Shown here piece after piece: positions 35,489-44,396 of a stretch of 64,000 nt of DNA (positions are counted from its first letter, which is position 1; each line of letters opens with the position of its first letter). A program made the translations under genes and the position numbers. The stretch spans positions 124,001 through 188,000 of the forward strand of contig NZ_JACXYU010000006.1 of the NCBI RefSeq assembly GCF_014779715.1, written 5' to 3'. This DNA comes from Streptomyces chumphonensis (GTDB lineage Bacteria; Actinomycetota; Actinomycetes; Streptomycetales; Streptomycetaceae). A model generated the notes under the pieces. The model saw only the letters and a list, made by a program, of their open reading frames with translations. It was not told the DNA's origin and did not search any database.

Positions 35489-38400
35489 AGGTCGTCGCCG
35501 ATCGCCTTGATGGCGCGGAACGTGACCGGGTCGAGGGTTTCTCCTCCGTCGGTGGCGTCGAGGACGCCGAGGTGGTCGAGGTGCTCCAACAGTCGCTCCG
35601 CAGCGGCCAGCGCGCCCTCGGCGTCGCTCTCCTCGTACAGACCCGCTGCGTGGAAGGCGGCCTGGAGAACCCCCGCGGTGGCGACCGCACCCCCGGCCCG
35701 ATGCTCCTCCTCGGAGTAGAACTGGGCCCAGACGGCGAGTCGGTCGACGTCGTCGGAGCTCAGGCCCGCCAGCTGCAGATGGGCCTTGGCCTGCTCCTGC
35801 TCGGCCATCTTGGCGCGCAGGGCGTCGAACACCTCCTGCTGACGCATCCCGGAACGGACGTGGTGCATGGCCAGTTCCACCAGCGTCGGCCAGCCGCCGG
35901 TCACCTCGATCAGGCTCCGCCGCTCCGGTGGGGAGCTGAACGGTGACTCGGGCCAGGCACGCACGCTGTCCAGCGTCCACCGCTCGGGACGCACCAGCCC
36001 GGCGGCCGACGCCACCCCTGCGGCGGTGTCCGGGTCGCACAGGACGACGGCGTAGCGGCGCGGCACGGACGACGCCCTCTCCGAGCGGTTCCGGGTGACG
36101 CGGGTGTGGTCCAGGAGCCGGTCCGTGGCCTCTTGGAGCCGGGCGGTCCCCTGCCCCCTGAGATCGACGAAGAGCAGCCGGGAGCCGCTCTTCCGGCGGG
36201 AGTTGGCCGTGATGTGTTCGGTCAGGTCGTCATCTGGTCCGATGCGCACCACCGTCAGGCCGTGGCCGTCGGTGTGCAGCTGGACACCGCGCTCCACCAG
36301 TTCGGCGCTGAGCGCCGACGTGCAGGGCACCAGCGTGGTGCGGGCCGGGTGGGCCAGGATCTCGCTCAGCTGACCGTCGGTCAGGGGGTTCATCCGCTGC
36401 GCGCCGGTGCGCCGGTCGGTACCGAGGGAGCGCCGGGCGACGTTCGGGTTGTAGTCGTAGGGCAGGTCGAACTGGGTGTCGCGGAGTTCGTTCTCCAGCT
36501 CCGCCTGGGTGCCGAGCATGTTCACCACGTTGGGGCTGCGCATCGCGTACGCGCGCTCGTCGCCGGGGAGCCGGATGAGCAGCCCCAGGTTGACCATCTC
36601 GTCCAGGTAGATGGTCAGCTGCCGCTCGGAATGGAGCGGGAAGCCGTCCGGCCAGCGCTCGTGGGCCCGTTCGAGGAGCTCAGCGGGCCGGTAGCCGTGT
36701 CCGTGGCCCAGTTCCAGGCTACGCAGGGCGATGAGGAGGGCGAGGACGCGGTACCGGTCCTCCAGGTTGATCGTGTAGCGCAGACGCTCCGCGATCAGCC
36801 CCCGCACCTCCTCCATGCCGGCCACCTGCTGGACGTCCTCCCAGGTGATGGGGGCGTGCCGCCCTTCTGCGGGCATGGCACGCTGCTGCAGGTGGGTGAC
36901 CAGGCGGTCGCAGAAGATCTGCAAGAGGTTGGCCTGGTAGTTCGTCAGGCCGAGGATGTGCCAGACGAGGTCCCGCGTCTCGAAGGTGAGACCCACCGCG
37001 GCCATGGGTTCCTCCACCAGTTCCACCGCGTCCTGCGGCTTCAGCGGGCCGACCGGCACGTCGCGGCCACCGTGCGCGGTGACCACGTTGATGAGCCGGT
37101 TGAACCTCTGGACCTGGTGGAGGCCGGCGAACACGACCTTGAAGTCCCGACCGGTGTCCTCCATCAGGCGCTGCAGCCGCTTCACGGTGGGGAAGGTGGA
37201 CTGGCCTCCGCCGGTGTAGACGGCCTGGGCGTCCGCCGTGAGGAAGGCGTCGGCCTCGTCGGCGAGCAGCAGCAGACGGCGCTCGGGCCGCTCGGAGATC
37301 CACTGCTGGACCTCGTTGGCGATCACGTTGCCCGGTGCGCGGTCGGCGACGCTCTCACTGATCACGCCGCGCCGCTTCAGCTCCGCCAGGAGCATCCGCC
37401 AGATGCCCTCCGGTGGCTCGGCGTGGCCGATGTCGGCCTTCATCAGGTCGAGGTACACGGCGACCCGGTTCTCCCGGTCGTCCTTCTGGAAGACCTCCAC
37501 CGCCTGCCTGAGCAGCGACGACTTCCCCAGCTGGCGCCCTCCGAAGAGGAAGATCGGCCCCTGCGGGTCGAGGACGGCGCGCATCTCGTCGGTGCGGCCC
37601 TTGAAGACCTCGGGGGGCACCAGACCCGCGACGTGCGGCGTGTACGGGGTGTAGCCCGTCCAGGGCAGGGTGACCTCCTGAACGGCACGGAAGGAGCGCG
37701 GCGCGTGCGCCGCGACCCATCCGACGACGGCCGGGTCGACGACCAGCGCCTGGTGGCTCCTGCCCCGTGACTCCTGGGCCAGCCTGCGTCGGCCTTCGAC
37801 GCCCAGCGGCTGCGTGTACAGGATGATGTTGGCCTCGATCGCCGAGGCTGGCAGATGGCGCAGGGGCCCTTCACCGCGCAACTCGTCGGTGATCACGACG
37901 ACCTTGTACATGCGGCGGGCGTGCGACCCGAGGGCGGCGACGTAGCCCGGCGTGCTCTCCGTGATGTCGGCCCGGACGCTCAGCCGCGTGACCCCCCACC
38001 GGGCTTCCTCCATGTTCGGCTGCGAGGCGTTGAGCCCGAGCAGCCGCAGCGCGCTGACGACCGACTTGCCGACTTTCCGGGCGTCCCTCGACTGACCGAG
38101 CCGATCCCAGGCGTCGAGACCGGAGACGGCGTTCTGCACCAGCGGATCGCCCGACGCGTAGTGGTCCGCCCACCAACGGGCGCTGCCGCCGGAGGCGTCG
38201 GGCCTGGGCGCGTCCGGGTGGGCGACCCCCGCCAGGAAGCGGGTGAGGACCTCTCCGGCGGCCTCGGCCGGCTCCGGCAGCGGCTGCCCCCGGCGGGCGA
38301 ACGAGAGAAGCTCCTCAGCCGCCACCGTTTCACCGCGGTCCAGGAGGTCGCGGATCCGGCGCACGTCCTGCTCCGCCAGTCGTACCTCCCCCAGTTGGCG

Positions 38401-41400
38401 TCGCAGGTCGTCGCTACGCTCCCGCTCCAGGAGGCGCAGGTCCTCGGCGACCTGCTCGACTGCGCGCAGCCGCTCTCCGAAGCCGCCACCGTCGCTCTCC
38501 CCCTCCAGGTCCAGCAGGCGGCCGGTGAACCCGCGCTCGACCTTGTCGGTCAGCAGGTTCTGCGCACGCACCCGGGCCAGCGCGAGCTGGGCACGCCGGT
38601 GCCCCTCGGTGCACCTGTCCCTCCAACGGTCGGCCGCGTCGGAGAGCGACTGCCGCTGCTCGGCGAGTTGGGCCACGGCCAACTCGACGCCGGCCACCTC
38701 GCCCCGGGAGATCCGCTCCAGCAGGTGCCGGGCGAGGTGAAGGTCGCCGCGGTCGCGGTGCCCGGCGAGCGCGCGGGCCGGGTCGTTCGGGCCCAGCAGG
38801 TCCGCGAGCGCCGTGAAGTCCTGCGGGACGGTCAGGTCGGGCAGGTACCGGCCGTCCTGCGAGCGCCAGGAGAGCCCCGGCACCATCAGCAGCGCGTCCG
38901 CGGGAGGCGGGAACCGCACGTCCTCGCTCCTGGGCTCGGGGCTGTAGGACCGGTCGAGCCAACGCATCAGCAGGTCGAACAGGGCGCCACCCACGCCCGG
39001 GGGGCGCTCCGCCCCGCGGGCGGCCTCCAGCGCCACCGGCAGGTCCGGGTCGATGAGGCTGCTCCGCGACGCCGTCGGCGTCTCCGCGGCGCGCAGGGCG
39101 GTCTTCAGCAGGTCCTGGACGCTCTTGACGTGCGCGCGGAGTTGGAGTCGGGCCCCGGAGTGGATGTCGTTCTTGGCCTGCTTGGTGGTGCGCTTGATCC
39201 GGTCGGTGTCGTCGATCAGCCGGTCCGCCGCGTCGGCCCGCCGGAAGTGCTCCTCCATCAACGCGGACAGGGCCTGCGCGCCGCTCTTGCCGTCCTTCTT
39301 CGCCCAGTCCTCGATCGCGTGCAGGGTCCTGCCGAGCACGCCGTCGGGCGCGGCGAGGGTCTGGAGGACGACGGTGGCCCGCTGGTACCGGATCTTCCGT
39401 TGCGGCAGGTCGACCGCCAGCTGACGGGCCTGTTCGGCGATGCGTCCGAAGCGGTTGGCCTCGGCGGTCGCGGCACCGGCGCGCAGACCACCGGGTGTGA
39501 TCTCCGTTCCCTTGCGCACGGCGAGCACCAAGCCGTCCAGCGCCTTCGCCCAGGGGTCGTGGAGACCGGGCACGGACGTGTGGTCGCCGGTGAGGAAGCT
39601 GCTCGCCCAGCGGGCCGCGATGCCGCTGCGTACGCCTGCCGTGAGGAGCATGAGCTGGGCTTCGCGGTCGTCCTCCAGGGGACGGCCGCGCGAAGCGGCG
39701 TCCAACAACTCCTCGGCCCTCACCTGCAGGTCGGAGGCAGCGGCGGGCGGGTTGTGGAACGCCGCGTCCGCGAAGGCGAGGGCGAGCGTGCGGTGCTCCG
39801 ACGCGCCGGCTGCGCGGCTCAGCCAGTACGCCTCGGCGAGCCGCCCCTCGGCGACGAGCGCCTCGACGGTGGCCTCCGTGCCGCCCCAGCCGTCCGTCGG
39901 GGCGGGGGCCGGCTCCTCGGCGGCGGGCTCGACGCGGTCCTGCTCCGGGCTTTCGTGGTGGCCGGGGGGAGCGTCGTCGCGCAAAGCACCGCCGGTCCGG
40001 TCCTCATGGCGGGACTCGCCGGGGTCGGCGGTGACGAGCTCCGCCGTCCGGTCGTCGCGTGCGCGTGCTGCGGCCTCGTGCCCGGACGTGGCGGACGCCG
40101 TCGTCGCCGCCTCGCCCCCGTCCGGGGCACTCCCGATGCCGGCCGCTTCCCCGGCTCCCTCGCGCCGAGACGCCGGGCTGTCGTCCTGCGGCGGCACCTC
40201 GGAGTCCGTGCCGTCCGCAACGGCCTCGCTCTCCGGGCTCAGCGCCTCGTCCGGGGTGAGGGGTTCAGCGACATGTCCAGGAGGCTGCTCCTCGTCCGCG
40301 GCGTCCTGGTCCGCGTCCGGAGTCCTCCCGTCCGGGCCGGGGTCCGGCTGGACGGGGGTCCGCGCGGCGGGGGCCGTGCGGAGGGTCACCGGGCTCCCGT
40401 GGAGCCCGTGGATCCGCTCGTCGTACCGCGCGATCTGGTCAACGAGGTTCTGACGCACGAGGTCGTTGGTGGTCTGCTCGAGTAGCCGCACCACCTCGTC
40501 GCGCGCCCTCTCGACCTCGGCGATCTCCCGGGCGATCCGTGCCCGTTCCCGCTCCTCCTCGTACAGCCGCTCGATCAGGGCTTCGGCCCCGGCCCAGCCG
40601 GCATCCCCACTCCAGGGTTCTGCGGGCTCCGCATCCGTTTCCCCCGGTGGTACCGCTTCGGCGAGGGCGGTGGCCAGGAGGTTCCTGTCCCGCATCCACG
40701 CGGTGACGGAGTCCAGCAGGGCCTCGTGGTCGTCGGGCTGTTCTCCTTCCCGGACGGCAGCGGCCAACCTCTCCAGCGCGACGGCGAGTTCGGCGGCCCT
40801 GGCGCGAAGCGTGGAGACCTGCGAGGACAGGGTGTCAGGGTCCGCTGCCTCCGCCTCGGCCTCCGCGGTCGAACCGGCGCTCTCGTCGAGCGCCGCCTCG
40901 TCCCCGCCCCCGCTCCCCGCCTCGTCACGTGCCATCGCCCACAGGCACGGACGCTCCCAGACGTCGACCGCGGGCGGTTCTCCGTCCGTGGCCGCCGCCC
41001 TCCACAACTGCTCGGAGTGGCTCACCGTGAACCGGTGAGCGGGCAGATGGGAGGCGACCGACAGTCCGTGAACGACCAGGTGCGCGAGTTCGGGCGGCAG
41101 CATGTCGAGCATCGTCACCAGCTGATCCAGGTCAGGATCGGCGAGGGAGTCCTCCAGCCCCAACTCCGCGAGCTGCCGGCAACCGACGTTCAGACCGCAG
41201 TGGCCCAGGACGTGCAGCATCGCGTCCGGCGCCCGGCTGATCCAGAGCCGGGCGCCCGGCGCCCGTCGCCGTGCCGCCGGGGCGGGGGCGCCCGGGTAGT
41301 TCAGCACCGCCGGACCGTGCGTCTTCTCGACGTGACGCATGAGCCGGGCCACCAGGTGCGGCTGCCCCAGGAGCCACTGCCGGAATCCAGAAACGGAATG

Positions 41401-41403
41401 CAT
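35485..41403 (-). CDS. Giant STAND-like P-loop NTPase (1972 aa)
   Basis: The N-terminal ~160 residues form an unrecognised helical domain, followed by coiled coils (about 185-325), a ~170-residue disordered acidic linker, long helical repeats (about 510-800) and another coiled coil (about 930-1070). The NTPase module starts with LVPPEVFKGRTDEMRAVL. It has Walker A FGGRQLGKSSLLRQ (Lys1294) and Walker B LLLLADEADAFL (Asp1382-Glu1383), then a winged-helix-like segment (about 1530-1620) and a further C-terminal region. This sensor/NTPase/winged-helix order is that of STAND proteins, which oligomerise on ligand binding. ATG 41403 has GAGGGGG nine bases upstream. It is coupled to the HEPN-motif gene. 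The third-base G/C bias looks slightly weaker than in neighbours, hinting at transfer. Confidence 0.75.
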   Translation of the reverse strand: MHSVSGFRQWLLGQPHLVARLMRHVEKTHGPAVLNYPGAPAPAARRRAPGARLWISRAPDAMLHVLGHCGLNVGCRQLAELGLEDSLADPDLDQLVTMLDMLPPELAHLVVHGLSVASHLPAHRFTVSHSEQLWRAAATDGEPPAVDVWERPCLWAMARDEAGSGGGDEAALDESAGSTAEAEAEAADPDTLSSQVSTLRARAAELAVALERLAAAVREGEQPDDHEALLDSVTAWMRDRNLLATALAEAVPPGETDAEPAEPWSGDAGWAGAEALIERLYEEERERARIAREIAEVERARDEVVRLLEQTTNDLVRQNLVDQIARYDERIHGLHGSPVTLRTAPAARTPVQPDPGPDGRTPDADQDAADEEQPPGHVAEPLTPDEALSPESEAVADGTDSEVPPQDDSPASRREGAGEAAGIGSAPDGGEAATTASATSGHEAAARARDDRTAELVTADPGESRHEDRTGGALRDDAPPGHHESPEQDRVEPAAEEPAPAPTDGWGGTEATVEALVAEGRLAEAYWLSRAAGASEHRTLALAFADAAFHNPPAAASDLQVRAEELLDAASRGRPLEDDREAQLMLLTAGVRSGIAARWASSFLTGDHTSVPGLHDPWAKALDGLVLAVRKGTEITPGGLRAGAATAEANRFGRIAEQARQLAVDLPQRKIRYQRATVVLQTLAAPDGVLGRTLHAIEDWAKKDGKSGAQALSALMEEHFRRADAADRLIDDTDRIKRTTKQAKNDIHSGARLQLRAHVKSVQDLLKTALRAAETPTASRSSLIDPDLPVALEAARGAERPPGVGGALFDLLMRWLDRSYSPEPRSEDVRFPPPADALLMVPGLSWRSQDGRYLPDLTVPQDFTALADLLGPNDPARALAGHRDRGDLHLARHLLERISRGEVAGVELAVAQLAEQRQSLSDAADRWRDRCTEGHRRAQLALARVRAQNLLTDKVERGFTGRLLDLEGESDGGGFGERLRAVEQVAEDLRLLERERSDDLRRQLGEVRLAEQDVRRIRDLLDRGETVAAEELLSFARRGQPLPEPAEAAGEVLTRFLAGVAHPDAPRPDASGGSARWWADHYASGDPLVQNAVSGLDAWDRLGQSRDARKVGKSVVSALRLLGLNASQPNMEEARWGVTRLSVRADITESTPGYVAALGSHARRMYKVVVITDELRGEGPLRHLPASAIEANIILYTQPLGVEGRRRLAQESRGRSHQALVVDPAVVGWVAAHAPRSFRAVQEVTLPWTGYTPYTPHVAGLVPPEVFKGRTDEMRAVLDPQGPIFLFGGRQLGKSSLLRQAVEVFQKDDRENRVAVYLDLMKADIGHAEPPEGIWRMLLAELKRRGVISESVADRAPGNVIANEVQQWISERPERRLLLLADEADAFLTADAQAVYTGGGQSTFPTVKRLQRLMEDTGRDFKVVFAGLHQVQRFNRLINVVTAHGGRDVPVGPLKPQDAVELVEEPMAAVGLTFETRDLVWHILGLTNYQANLLQIFCDRLVTHLQQRAMPAEGRHAPITWEDVQQVAGMEEVRGLIAERLRYTINLEDRYRVLALLIALRSLELGHGHGYRPAELLERAHERWPDGFPLHSERQLTIYLDEMVNLGLLIRLPGDERAYAMRSPNVVNMLGTQAELENELRDTQFDLPYDYNPNVARRSLGTDRRTGAQRMNPLTDGQLSEILAHPARTTLVPCTSALSAELVERGVQLHTDGHGLTVVRIGPDDDLTEHITANSRRKSGSRLLFVDLRGQGTARLQEATDRLLDHTRVTRNRSERASSVPRRYAVVLCDPDTAAGVASAAGLVRPERWTLDSVRAWPESPFSSPPERRSLIEVTGGWPTLVELAMHHVRSGMRQQEVFDALRAKMAEQEQAKAHLQLAGLSSDDVDRLAVWAQFYSEEEHRAGGAVATAGVLQAAFHAAGLYEESDAEGALAAAERLLEHLDHLGVLDATDGGETLDPVTFRAIKAIGDDL

Positions 41404-41752
41404 CGCCGAGCCCCCTCGCGTTCCGGTGCTCCGCGCAGGGGCAGCTGGTCGAAAGCCCGACGGGACCCACCTCCCGTGTGGGTCACCACTGCCTTGTCTC
41501 GCACCGTTCAGTGTGCTGGTGAGCAGTCTTATCAGAGGATGCCGACGATGCGCAGTCGTGAGCACACAATCCGTGCGCCCCCTCGGAAGCCGTCACGCCC
41601 CTGAGTGTTCCGGGCACCCTCGACTACGCTGACGGTCATCGCACGACGCACGCGCGGGTCCCCGTGGCCCGCCCGTGGGAAGGGCGGCCCCGTCCCCGTA
41701 GGGCTCGGCCGACAGGGCGGGAGGGACGAGCGCGAACGCCGGGGGAGACGTC
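41404..41752. other. Divergent 349-bp region between NTPase and PAP2 genes
   Basis: No gene is supported. An inverted repeat GACCCAC (41464-41470) / GTGGGTC (41478-41484) with a 7-nt loop lies about 60 bases upstream of the NTPase start, either an operator or a leader hairpin. A GATAAG-like -10 element on the minus strand occurs further upstream near 41530. Nothing clear is seen for the PAP2 promoter. Confidence 0.35.
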
Positions 41753-42460
41753 GTGGATGCGAACGAAGGCGCCCGGGTCGACGAGCCGCTTCGGGTCCGG
41801 CGGCGGACGGCCGTGAGCCGGGCTCTGCCGGGGGCGCCGGTGGTGTCGCGGGGCGTGTGGGGGGGAGCGGTCCTCGCGGCGCTGCTGCTCGGTGTGCTGG
41901 GGGTGCGGTACGCCGGTGCGGAGGAGGCCGGCGGGGTGGACGCGGCGATCTGGGCGGCGGCGTACGAGCCGGGGCCCCCGTGGCGGGGTGTCGCGCTGGC
42001 CACGGACTTCCTGGGGGAGCCGGTGGGAGCGGCGGTGCTCGTCGTGGTCACCGTGGCGGGCTGTCTGCTGCTGCGGGCGCCGCGCGCGGCGGTGCTGGCG
42101 GTCCTCGGCGCCGGCCTGAGCGTCGGGGTGACGAAGCTGCTCAAGCCGGCGGTCGGGCGGACCATCCATGACGGGCACCTGGCCTTCCCGAGCGGGCACA
42201 CCGCCTTCCTGACCGCGCTCGCCCTCGTGGTGGCGCTGCTCGCGGCCGGTCGGCTCGGCACGGGCCGGGCGGCCGGTACCGCGCTCGTGTTCGGTGCGGC
42301 GCTGGCCGCCGGGGCCGCCATGGGCTGGGCGCAGGTGGCGCTGGGGGCGCACTACCCGACGGATGCCGTGGGGGGCTGGTGCGCCGCGCTGGTGGTGGTC
42401 CCGACGACCGCGTGGCTGGTGGACCGGGTGGCCGACGCCCCGCGCGGGCCCACCCGGTGA
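41753..42460 (+). CDS. PAP2-family membrane phosphatase
   Basis: A 235-aa membrane protein with about five to six hydrophobic segments. The three phosphatase motifs are KLLKPAVGR, AFPSGHTAFLTA and GAHYPTDAVGG, i.e. KxxxxxRP-like, PSGH and the SRxxxxxHxxxD variant. It is expected to dephosphorylate a lipid phosphate such as undecaprenyl pyrophosphate or phosphatidic acid at the outer membrane face. GTG 41753 follows GGGGGAG. Lying at the end of the exopolysaccharide operon (convergent, 7 bp apart), it could recycle the lipid carrier, but it is on the opposite strand. Confidence 0.88.
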   Translation: MDANEGARVDEPLRVRRRTAVSRALPGAPVVSRGVWGGAVLAALLLGVLGVRYAGAEEAGGVDAAIWAAAYEPGPPWRGVALATDFLGEPVGAAVLVVVTVAGCLLLRAPRAAVLAVLGAGLSVGVTKLLKPAVGRTIHDGHLAFPSGHTAFLTALALVVALLAAGRLGTGRAAGTALVFGAALAAGAAMGWAQVALGAHYPTDAVGGWCAALVVVPTTAWLVDRVADAPRGPTR

Positions 42461-42467
42461 CGAGGCG

Positions 42468-43820
42468 TCAGGCGCGGCGGCGGAAGACCGGACGCACCGG
42501 GCGTCCGCCCAGCCAGGGGGTGGGGTCTCCACCGTCGAGGGCCTTGCGGTACACCGCGCACGCCTGGGCCACCACGTCGAGGGTGTGCTCGATGTCGGCG
42601 TCGGTGAGGGCGCTGCTCACCACGAACGACGGGGCCAGCACCCCGCCCGCGAGGAGGCGCCGCAGGAACAGGGTGCGGTACTCCTGGGACGGCCGCCCGT
42701 GCTCGTCGAGGGTGGCGAAGACCAGGTTGCTGGCCCGACCCCGGACGAGGAGGTGGTCGCCGACGCCCATGGCCCCCGCCGCGTCGCGGACCCCGGCGGC
42801 GAGCCGGTCGCCGAGGGCGTGCAGCCGCGCGGTGACGCCCTCGTCCACGTAGGTGGTCAGCACGGCCATCGCGGCCGCCAGGGCGTGCGTCTCCGCGCCG
42901 TGGGTGGTGGACAGCAGGAAGACCCGGTCGCCGCCGTGCCGCAGCCCGCCGAGCTCCATCAGCGCACGGCGTCCGGCGAGGGCGGAGACGGCGAACCCGT
43001 TGCCGAGCGCCTTGCCGAACGTGGAGAGGTCGGGGACGACCCCGTACAGGCCCTGGGCACCGGCCTCCGACCAGCGCAGGCCGGTGATCATCTCGTCGAA
43101 GACGAGCACGCAGCCGTGCCGGTCGGCCAGCGCGCGCAGCCCCGCGAGGTAGCCGGGCGGGGGCTCGGTGTGGGTGGCGGGCTCCAGGATCAGGCAGGCG
43201 ACCTCGCCCCGGTACCGGGTGAGCAGTTCCTCCGTCGCGGTCAGGTCCCCGTAGGGGAACGTCACGGTGAGCTCGTCGGTCGCGGCAGGGACACCGGCGG
43301 ACATCGGCGTGGTGCCGATGAACCAGTCGTCGACGGAGAAGAACGGGTGGTCGGCGCAGAGGGCCACCCGGGGACGTCCGGTGGCGGCGCGGGCGAGCCG
43401 TACGGCGGCGGTGGTGGCGTCGGAGCCGTTCTTGGCGAACTTGACCATCTCGGCCGTGGGCACCGTGGCCAGGAAGCGTTCGGCGGCGTCGAGTTCCACG
43501 ATGGACGGCCGGACGAAGTTGCTGCCGCGGTCGAGTTCGCGCCGTACCGCCTCGGTCACCCGGGGGTGGGCGTGGCCGAGGCTGACGGACCGCAGCCCGG
43601 CGCCGTACTCGACGTAGCGGTTGCCGTCGACGTCCCACACGTGGGCGCCGTGGCCGTGGCTGATGACGGGGGCCAGGTGCTCGGGATACTGGTCGTCGCC
43701 CTTGGCGTAGGTGTGCGCGCCCCCGGGGATCAGGGCGTGCAGCCGCTCGTTCGCGGTCCGCGACCTGGGCAGGGAGGGCTCCTCGGTGGACCGGGGCGCT
43801 CCGGTGACGTCACTGTGCAT
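42468..43820 (-). CDS. Class III aminotransferase (glutamate-1-semialdehyde aminomutase-like)
   Basis: A 450-aa fold-type I PLP enzyme of the HemL-like branch. Motifs are PGGAHTYAKGDDQYPE near the start, MVKFAKNGSDATTAAVRLAR (GSDAT in the phosphate-binding loop), LVFDEMITGLRW with the PLP Asp, and DLSTFGKALGNGFAVSAL with the Schiff-base Lys. In a polysaccharide operon it more likely aminates or isomerises a sugar or side-chain precursor than makes haem. It is the last gene of the operon, 9 bases after the RmlC-like gene. Confidence 0.88.
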   Translation of the reverse strand: MHSDVTGAPRSTEEPSLPRSRTANERLHALIPGGAHTYAKGDDQYPEHLAPVISHGHGAHVWDVDGNRYVEYGAGLRSVSLGHAHPRVTEAVRRELDRGSNFVRPSIVELDAAERFLATVPTAEMVKFAKNGSDATTAAVRLARAATGRPRVALCADHPFFSVDDWFIGTTPMSAGVPAATDELTVTFPYGDLTATEELLTRYRGEVACLILEPATHTEPPPGYLAGLRALADRHGCVLVFDEMITGLRWSEAGAQGLYGVVPDLSTFGKALGNGFAVSALAGRRALMELGGLRHGGDRVFLLSTTHGAETHALAAAMAVLTTYVDEGVTARLHALGDRLAAGVRDAAGAMGVGDHLLVRGRASNLVFATLDEHGRPSQEYRTLFLRRLLAGGVLAPSFVVSSALTDADIEHTLDVVAQACAVYRKALDGGDPTPWLGGRPVRPVFRRRA

Positions 43821-43829
43821 GGCGGCCTC

Positions 43830-44396
43830 TCAACTCCCCTGCGGGCGCAGGGCCTCGGCGAGGAGCGGCGCCTCGCGGTCCCGGCGGGACATGGCGGAGA
43901 CGGGGAGCGGCCAGGGGATGGCGAGCTCCGGGTCGTCGAAGGCGATCGTCACGTCCTCGGCGGGGTCGTGCGGGCGGTCGATGCGGTAGGAGACGTCGGC
44001 GGTCCCGGTCAGGGCCTGGAAGCCGTGCGCGCAACCGGCCGGGACGTACAGGGTCGCCTGTGTCTGGTCGGACAGTTCGAAGAAGGCCCGGTTGCGGTAG
44101 GTCGGCGAGTGCGGCCGCAGGTCCACGACGACGTCGAAGACCCTCCCGTAGGAGCACCGCACCAGCTTCGCCTCGCCCGCACCCGAGCGCAGGTGGAGGC
44201 CGCGCAGCACGCCGCGGACGGAGCGGGAGAGGCTGTCCTGGACGAAGGCGTCCGGGTCGAGCCCCACGGAGCGGACCACGTCGGCGTCGAAGGTGCGGCA
44301 GAAGAAGCCGCGTTCGTCGGCGTGCGGGGTCGGCTCGAAGAGGTGGGCCCCGGCGATGGCCGGGACCTCGGTCGCTGTCATGCCGGGCGCGTTCAT
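43830..44396 (-). CDS. dTDP-4-dehydrorhamnose 3,5-epimerase-like protein (RmlC family)
   Basis: A 188-aa cupin of the RmlC family: HADERGFFCRTFDAD, SRSVRGVLRGLHLRSG with the catalytic His, RVFDVVVDLRPHSPTY and LYVPAGCAHGFQAL. The usual Tyr of the LRGLHYQ motif is Leu here, so activity on standard dTDP-sugars is less certain. No rmlABD genes are in the window. The start overlaps the pyruvyltransferase stop by 4 bp. It could epimerise the CDP-linked sugar made by this cluster. Confidence 0.85.
   Translation of the reverse strand: MNAPGMTATEVPAIAGAHLFEPTPHADERGFFCRTFDADVVRSVGLDPDAFVQDSLSRSVRGVLRGLHLRSGAGEAKLVRCSYGRVFDVVVDLRPHSPTYRNRAFFELSDQTQATLYVPAGCAHGFQALTGTADVSYRIDRPHDPAEDVTIAFDDPELAIPWPLPVSAMSRRDREAPLLAEALRPQGS

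Noticed and set aside
37855..40485. 876-codon open frame on the plus strand, antisense to the giant NTPase
   Set aside because: It is rich in Arg, Gly, Pro, Val and Leu with no domain, and mirrors the codon bias of the real minus-strand gene; a typical high-GC shadow.
33932..41403. BREX, DISARM or Wadjet identity for the NTPase pair
   Set aside because: No methyltransferase, PglZ phosphatase, SMC-like pair or helicase motif is present; only the P-loop NTPase and HEPN-like motif can be supported.
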